NCBI GenBank assembly: GCA_964435115.1
Contig: CAYSYM010000015.1
Coordinates: forward strand, 1-64,000
Source of the DNA: CAYSYM01 sp964435115
Lineage (GTDB): Bacteria > Chloroflexota > UBA6077 > CF-72
Reading direction: 5' to 3'
Length of the DNA: 64,000 bases
How positions within the stretch are numbered: the first letter of the stretch is position 1; each line of letters opens with the position of its first letter. The notes beneath the pieces are model-generated. The model ran no database searches. It was not told the origin of the DNA and saw only the letters and a program-made list of their open reading frames with translations. The position numbers and the translations under genes were made by a program. Shown here in pieces: positions 59,712-64,000 of this stretch.

Positions 59712-60029
59712 CTACGGCCCGTTCGGCGCCTCGCTCGCGCTCTGGCCGGAGGCGCGAATCATCAGGATGCCGAGCACGAGCCCCACGACGAGGCTGGCCA
59801 ACAGGGTGCTCTCGTCCCCGGTGAGACGGATACCCTCCTCGCCACCGCCTTCGCGCAGGATCCCGGGGCGCACGAACACCCACGCGAGGGGCGCGAACCC
59901 CACGAGCACGGTCAGCAGGCCCGTGCCCCACTCAGACTCCGCAAGCCACGCCGCGAGTCCGGCCAGGCCGAAACCGAGGAACAGGCCGGTCACTACGAGC
60001 GCGAGCGCCGGCGTCGCCGCCTCTTCCAT
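59712..60029 (-). CDS. Small three-helix membrane protein
   Basis: A 105-residue protein with hydrophobic segments near residues 8-28, 33-50 and 80-95 (LALVVTGLFLGFGLAGLAAW, LLTVLVGFAPLAWVFV, LLASLVVGLVLGILMIR) and a short loop with GEEGIRLTGDESTL. ATG at 60029 with GAGGTAAAGGG directly upstream, a good ribosome-binding site. No family recognised. Confidence 0.65.
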   Translation of the reverse strand: MEEAATPALALVVTGLFLGFGLAGLAAWLAESEWGTGLLTVLVGFAPLAWVFVRPGILREGGGEEGIRLTGDESTLLASLVVGLVLGILMIRASGQSASEAPNGP

Positions 60030-60070
60030 CCCTTTACCTCTCCACGCCGCCCATCGTCGGGGCCGCGTCC

Positions 60071-60101
60071 GCACCCAACACCCATGACCCAACACCCAAT
60101 A
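60071..60101. repeat. Dispersed repeat between divergent genes
   Basis: GCACCCAACACCCATGACCC and AACACCCAAT, just upstream of both the small membrane gene and the GT-C gene. Confidence 0.75.
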
Positions 60102-60108
60102 GTAGTGC

Positions 60109-62463
60109 GTGCCCCCGCCTGAGAGTGCCGGCGCTCCGCGACGCGTCGCGCTCGCCGGACTCGTCGTGCTCGCGCTGCTCGCGTCCGGTGAGGGGGCGAC
60201 GACGGCCTTCCCGGTCGAGGCGGCGATCGAGGTCCGCCCGGGCGAGGCGCGGGTCTCCGTGGACGGCGCCGAGCGGGTCGTCGCCACCCGCCTGGGGGTG
60301 GTCTGGGAGCGCGTCGCGCTCGAGGCGCCGGGGCCGGCCGAGCGCGAGTATCAGCTCGACGGAACCGACACCACCGCGACCCAGGACCGCGACGTCGCGC
60401 ACGTGCGTGCCATTCAGGCGTCGCCGCTCTACGCGGCCGCGGCGTGGCTGCGCGACGAGGCGAGCTACAGCCGCTGGGAGCGGCTGCGCCTGCGCGACCT
60501 CACGAGCGGCGCCACACTCGCCGAAGGCCAGGCGGCGGTCGAACGCACGCCGCTGCCGGTGGCGTTCCGGCTGGAGGCAGCGCTCCGCCGCCCAGAAGCA
60601 GCAGCCCGCCTCTGGCTGGTGGCCGCGGACGGCGCGCGCGAGGGCCTGGAGCTGGAGCGCGACCGGCGCAGCGCGCGCTGGCTCCGCAGCCCGCCCGGCA
60701 ACGCGGGCGAGCCGGCGCGCTGGTTCTTCCCCGAGCAGCCAGCCCCATTCGCTGCCGCGCTCGTCCAGCTCGCCGGCCGCGCGGCCGCGGCCGGGTTCGC
60801 CACGCTGATCCTGGCCCTCGCCGCGGCCCGCGGCCTCGCCCTCTGCCCGGACGCCTGGGCCAGCGCCTGGCGCCGCGGGGCGGGCGGCCGGCCTGCGTGC
60901 TTCGGAACCAGCGCGTGCGCGCGCCGGCGCGCGGGGGCGGTGCGCGTGACGCAGGCGCCAGCCGATCGGTGGATCGCACTGGCGCTCGTGGGCGCCTGGC
61001 TGGCCGCCGCCACCTGGGTAACGGTGCGACTCTACCGCCAGCTCCCACACGTCCTCGACGCCGTCTCGTATGTCTTCCAGGCCAAGGTCCTGGCCGCCGG
61101 CCGGCTGTGGCTCGAGGCGCCTCCGGCCGTCGCCGCACTCGAAGGGCCGTTCCAGGTGGTGTGGGACGGCCGGTGGTTCTCCCAGTACCCGCCCGGCGCC
61201 CCGCTCGCGTATGCGGCCGGTAGCGTGGTCGGCCTCACCTGGCTGGTGGGGCCGATCGCGGGGGCCGCCCTGCTCCTCGCCACCGCCCTCGCCGCACGCG
61301 CCCTCTTCTCCCGCTCGGTCGCCCTGGCGGCGCTCGGCCTGGGCGTGATCTCGCCGTTCATCCTGTTCCAGGCGGGCTCGTTCCTGAGCCACCCCATCGC
61401 CGGCGGCCTGCTCGCCGGCGCCCTGGCCGCGTTCAGCGTGGCGGAGCGGACCGGCCGGGCACGCGCCTACGCGTGGGCGGGCCTGGCCCTCGGCGCGGCG
61501 TTCGCCACCCGAGAGGCGGCCACGCTCCTCTTCGCGCTGCCGCTGGTCGCCTGGCTGGCACTGCACCGCCGCTGGCGCGCACTCGGCTGGCTGGCGCTCG
61601 CCGGCGGGCCGTTCATCGCCCTCTACGCTGCCTACAACACCGCGCTCACCGGCAGCCCCCTTCTCCTCCCCCGTTTCCTGTTCGACCCGAGCGACCGGTT
61701 CGGATTCGGCGACGGCGTGGGGTTCTACGGCCGCCACACACTCGCCGCCGGGCTCGCCAACGCCGACGAGCTCCTGACCCTGCTCCAGTTCGACCTGTTC
61801 GGCTGGCCGCCGCTGTTCGCGCTCGGGCTGCTGGGTCTGCCGTTCCTGCTCGGCCAGGCTGACCGCCGGGACGCGCTCCTAGCCGGTGGTGCGCTGCTCT
61901 TCGTCGCCGTCTACGTCGCCTACTTTTACCACGGCGTGGCGCTCGGCCCGCGGTACTACTACGAGGCGCTGCCCTGGCTGCTTCTTCTCGCCAGTCGCGC
62001 GCTCCAGGCGATGGTCGTGGCCATCCGCCGCCTGGACGTCCCGACGGCCGCCGCACGCGCGGGCGTCGCCGCGGTCGTCGCGCTCCTTTCGCTCAACACG
62101 TTCCTGTACTACCTGCCGCGCCAGGTGGAGCGTCGGGCTGACTTCACCGCCCTGCCCTCCGGCCGCCGGCTCGCGCTGCCCTTCGTCCAGGCTACCCTGG
62201 CTGGCCCCAGGCTCGTCGGGCTCGAGCGACCCGCGCTGGTGGTGACCGACGACTGGTGGATCTACACCGTGGTGCTCGCGCCGCTCAATTGTGCGCGGCT
62301 GGACCAGGCCGACCTGGATGCCTGCCCAGGGCTGTTCGCCCGCGCCAGCGGGACCGAGGCTGAGCGCACGCTCCAGCGCCAGTACCCCGGCCGCGTCCTC
62401 CTGCGCGCGGTCGAGCGCGACGGCACGCTCCAACTGGAGCCTGCGGACGCCGCCGCCCCCTGA
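60109..62463 (+). CDS. GT-C (family 39-like) membrane glycosyltransferase
   Basis: A 784-residue protein. After a first hydrophobic helix (LAGLVVLALLASGEG) comes a ~200-residue extracytoplasmic domain, then ten or more helices. The loop YRQLPHVLDAVSYVFQAKVL with LAAGRLWLEAP and VWDGRWFSQYPPGAPLAYA is characteristic of the PMT/ArnT-like GT39 proteins (Asp in the first loop and the QYPPG region). A soluble C-terminal domain ends the protein. Probable polyprenyl-phosphate-sugar transferase. Start GTG at 60109. Confidence 0.8.
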   Translation: MPPPESAGAPRRVALAGLVVLALLASGEGATTAFPVEAAIEVRPGEARVSVDGAERVVATRLGVVWERVALEAPGPAEREYQLDGTDTTATQDRDVAHVRAIQASPLYAAAAWLRDEASYSRWERLRLRDLTSGATLAEGQAAVERTPLPVAFRLEAALRRPEAAARLWLVAADGAREGLELERDRRSARWLRSPPGNAGEPARWFFPEQPAPFAAALVQLAGRAAAAGFATLILALAAARGLALCPDAWASAWRRGAGGRPACFGTSACARRRAGAVRVTQAPADRWIALALVGAWLAAATWVTVRLYRQLPHVLDAVSYVFQAKVLAAGRLWLEAPPAVAALEGPFQVVWDGRWFSQYPPGAPLAYAAGSVVGLTWLVGPIAGAALLLATALAARALFSRSVALAALGLGVISPFILFQAGSFLSHPIAGGLLAGALAAFSVAERTGRARAYAWAGLALGAAFATREAATLLFALPLVAWLALHRRWRALGWLALAGGPFIALYAAYNTALTGSPLLLPRFLFDPSDRFGFGDGVGFYGRHTLAAGLANADELLTLLQFDLFGWPPLFALGLLGLPFLLGQADRRDALLAGGALLFVAVYVAYFYHGVALGPRYYYEALPWLLLLASRALQAMVVAIRRLDVPTAAARAGVAAVVALLSLNTFLYYLPRQVERRADFTALPSGRRLALPFVQATLAGPRLVGLERPALVVTDDWWIYTVVLAPLNCARLDQADLDACPGLFARASGTEAERTLQRQYPGRVLLRAVERDGTLQLEPADAAAP

Positions 62464-62552
62464 GCACGCACACCTCACCCGCGCCGCCCACCTCCGCGTT
62501 CTTGCAGTCCACCGGCTGGACCCGCCACACCGCCAGGGGCGAGGCGCCGGGC

Positions 62553-63917
62553 TCAGCGGTCGAAGCGGTAGAGGTCGTAGCGGTCCATGAGGGCGACCAG
62601 CTTGTCCGGGTACGCGGGGTCACTGCTGTACCCTCCGGCAGCGATGCGGCGGGCGAACTCGGCCGGGTCGCTGGCTGCCTCCATGGCTGGCCGGTACCGC
62701 GGCAGCCGGCGGAAGAGCTGGTCGTGGTCGGCGATCGAGTCGGCCAAGCTCCGGTAGGCGCGGAACGGATCGACCGTGTAGTAGGGGGCGCCGCCCGCGT
62801 CGTACTCGAGCGTCTTCATCCAGACCGCGCCGTCGTTGCCCATCTCCCCCATCGCCTTGATCCCGAAGTAGTTGTTGGCGACGCGACTGAGCAGCGACGT
62901 CCCCCAGTCAGACTCGAGGATGGCCTGGGCGATCGTGACCGACGCAGGCACGCCGGACGTGGCGCGTGACTGGCTGGCCGCTTCGGCCACGGCGGCGATG
63001 AAGCTCTCCCGCGTGCGGAAGGGAGTGGCCGGTGCCCGCACGGGCGGGTCGGTCGCCACCGGCTGCTCGGGCGCCCCCACGGGCCCGACGTCGGCGCTGG
63101 GCAGCCAGCCTTCCGCGAGCACCCGGGAGAAGTCAGGCGCGTAGACGCGCGCCTGGATGCGCTCGCCCTCCTGCGCGAGGAGGCGCATGGGCGACCACTG
63201 GGGCACGCCGACCGATGCGGGCCCACTGGAGCCGGGGGCGGGTGCGAGCCTGGTGGCGCGGTAGTTCCGCAGCCACGTGCCGCCGGGATCTGACGGCTGC
63301 ACCGCCATCGCGCTCACCCAGCCCGTGCCCGGCTGACGCGTCGTGTCGTCGCCTGCGTACGCCACCAGCAGGCGGTCCCGCTGCGCCCCCGCCACCCGCA
63401 GGAAGGTCCAGGCTGGGAGCGTGTTGAACTGCACCACTCCTGGCTCGGTCGGACCCGACCAGAGTGGGGTGTCCTGCTTCGTCTGAACCCAGCCCGGGAG
63501 CTTGCCGAACGAGGCGCGGGGTAACGCGGGTACCACTGGTGGCGCGCTCGAAGCGGGCGCGGCCCGCGCCACCAGCGCCGAGCCCGGGACGGGCGGCTGC
63601 GCCGCGGCCGGCGCACCGGGCGCCGGCGCCGCGGGGAGCTCGACCTCGACGGCCCGACTCAGACTGGCCGGGGTGGACGACCCCAGAGGAAGCGCGGGCA
63701 GCACCAGCCAGAGGACGCTGCCTGCCAAGCCCACAGCCCAGAGCTCGACCCGCATCCCGCGCGGCTGGTCCGCCCGCCTGCCTCGCCAGAAACCCAGGCG
63801 CGCAGCGCTGAGCAGCCAGGCCGCGGGACTCTGCGGTGCGGGTCGGAGGGGGAGAAAGTGGCGCCGGCGCAGCGCCTGATGCACCCATGCCCGGAAACGG
63901 GTCCGCCCACGTACCAC
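62553..63917 (-). CDS. Secreted/anchored glucosaminidase with SH3-like domains
   Basis: A 454-residue protein (400 if the ATG at 63755 is the start). A basic tail is followed by a signal-anchor helix (LWAVGLAGSVLWLVLPALPL). Residues ~150-330 hold two SH3-like beta modules (GWVQTKQDTPLWSGPTEPGV; GERIQARVYAPDFSRVLAEG), and the last ~160 residues are a FlgJ/LytG-type glucosaminidase: SVTIAQAILESDWGTSLLSR (catalytic Glu), ANNYFGIKAMGEM, YRSLADSIADHDQLFRRLPR. It cleaves the glycan backbone of peptidoglycan outside the cell. Confidence 0.85.
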   Translation of the reverse strand: MVRGRTRFRAWVHQALRRRHFLPLRPAPQSPAAWLLSAARLGFWRGRRADQPRGMRVELWAVGLAGSVLWLVLPALPLGSSTPASLSRAVEVELPAAPAPGAPAAAQPPVPGSALVARAAPASSAPPVVPALPRASFGKLPGWVQTKQDTPLWSGPTEPGVVQFNTLPAWTFLRVAGAQRDRLLVAYAGDDTTRQPGTGWVSAMAVQPSDPGGTWLRNYRATRLAPAPGSSGPASVGVPQWSPMRLLAQEGERIQARVYAPDFSRVLAEGWLPSADVGPVGAPEQPVATDPPVRAPATPFRTRESFIAAVAEAASQSRATSGVPASVTIAQAILESDWGTSLLSRVANNYFGIKAMGEMGNDGAVWMKTLEYDAGGAPYYTVDPFRAYRSLADSIADHDQLFRRLPRYRPAMEAASDPAEFARRIAAGGYSSDPAYPDKLVALMDRYDLYRFDR

Positions 63918-63977
63918 GCCGTTCGGTGTCCCCCTGCCTCGTCGATCTGCTCGGCACCCGGAGCCGAGCGGCGGGCG

Positions 63978-63983
63978 AGTATA
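63978..63983 (-). promoter_or_regulatory. -10 box of the glucosaminidase gene
   Basis: TATACT on the minus strand (63983-63978), start near 63971, about 55 bases before the GTG at 63917. The -35 would fall at or beyond the window edge. Confidence 0.45.
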
Positions 63984-64000
63984 GGTGAGGGCCAGTCGCT

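Noticed and set aside
1..64000. tRNA, rRNA, CRISPR or IS elements
   Set aside because: No TpsiC-like GTTCGA with matching stems, no regular spacer-repeat array and no transposase-like protein was seen. The dispersed repeats are not regularly spaced.

Overview
The window is GC-rich (about 70% by eye) bacterial chromosome. Three things suggest a Chloroflexota-type organism, perhaps Thermomicrobia-like: coenzyme F420 genes (cofD, cofC), a two-domain ThyX-like protein, and intergenic runs of a GGGTGTT/GGGTATC-type short repeat. This placement is inference from gene content only. No rRNA, tRNA, IS element or CRISPR array was seen.

Layout. (1) 59-9894, minus strand: a seven-gene polysaccharide operon (Wzm/Wzt-type ABC exporter, methyltransferase-GT4 fusion, GT2, GT4, two membrane proteins), tightly overlapping and with visibly lower GC at its distal end. 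(2) 10102-17158: a GT-C membrane glycosyltransferase, a leaderless toxin-antitoxin pair, and pheS-pheT behind what looks like a leader-peptide/terminator attenuator, then a 52-codon zinc-ribbon gene. (3) 17277-25368, minus strand: flagellar operon fliS-flaG-flgC-fliE-fliF-fliG-fliH-fliI-fliJ plus a lysozyme-like gene; flgB is not present. (4) 25792-42997: metabolic and transport genes: zinc alcohol dehydrogenase, double-domain ThyX homologue, MOSC protein, fabI, a frameshifted DUF72 gene, two DMT exporters, a response regulator, a CaCA cation exchanger behind a convincing yybP-ykoY (Mn2+) riboswitch, a rhomboid protease, the F420 genes cofD-cofC with a nitroreductase, a PaaK-like adenylating enzyme and a pentapeptide-repeat protein. 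(5) 42984-49201, minus strand: a compact phage-capsid operon (portal, connector-like, scaffold-like, major capsid, amidase, beta-propeller, holin-like) with no recognisable tail genes and a perfect GAAC-N4-GTTC LexA box just upstream of the portal gene. (6) 49278-57050: MazEF, an M20 peptidase, VapBC, a truncated M20 copy, thioesterase, nucleotidyltransferase, MFS exporter, and a terminase large subunit separated from the capsid genes. (7) 57141-63983: threonine dehydratase-like enzyme, ispH, a rubredoxin-like mini-protein, a small membrane protein, a second GT-C glycosyltransferase and a secreted glucosaminidase.

How it fits together. The most notable regulatory features are the Mn2+ riboswitch on the exchanger, the pheST attenuator, the SOS box on the capsid operon, and several genes whose -10 box lies six nucleotides before the start codon, as expected for leaderless mRNAs. 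The dispersed repeat lies between host genes and also inside the capsid operon, which suggests that the phage-derived genes are long resident. Start codons were chosen by overlap with the upstream gene, Shine-Dalgarno sequence or promoter spacing, as stated in each entry.
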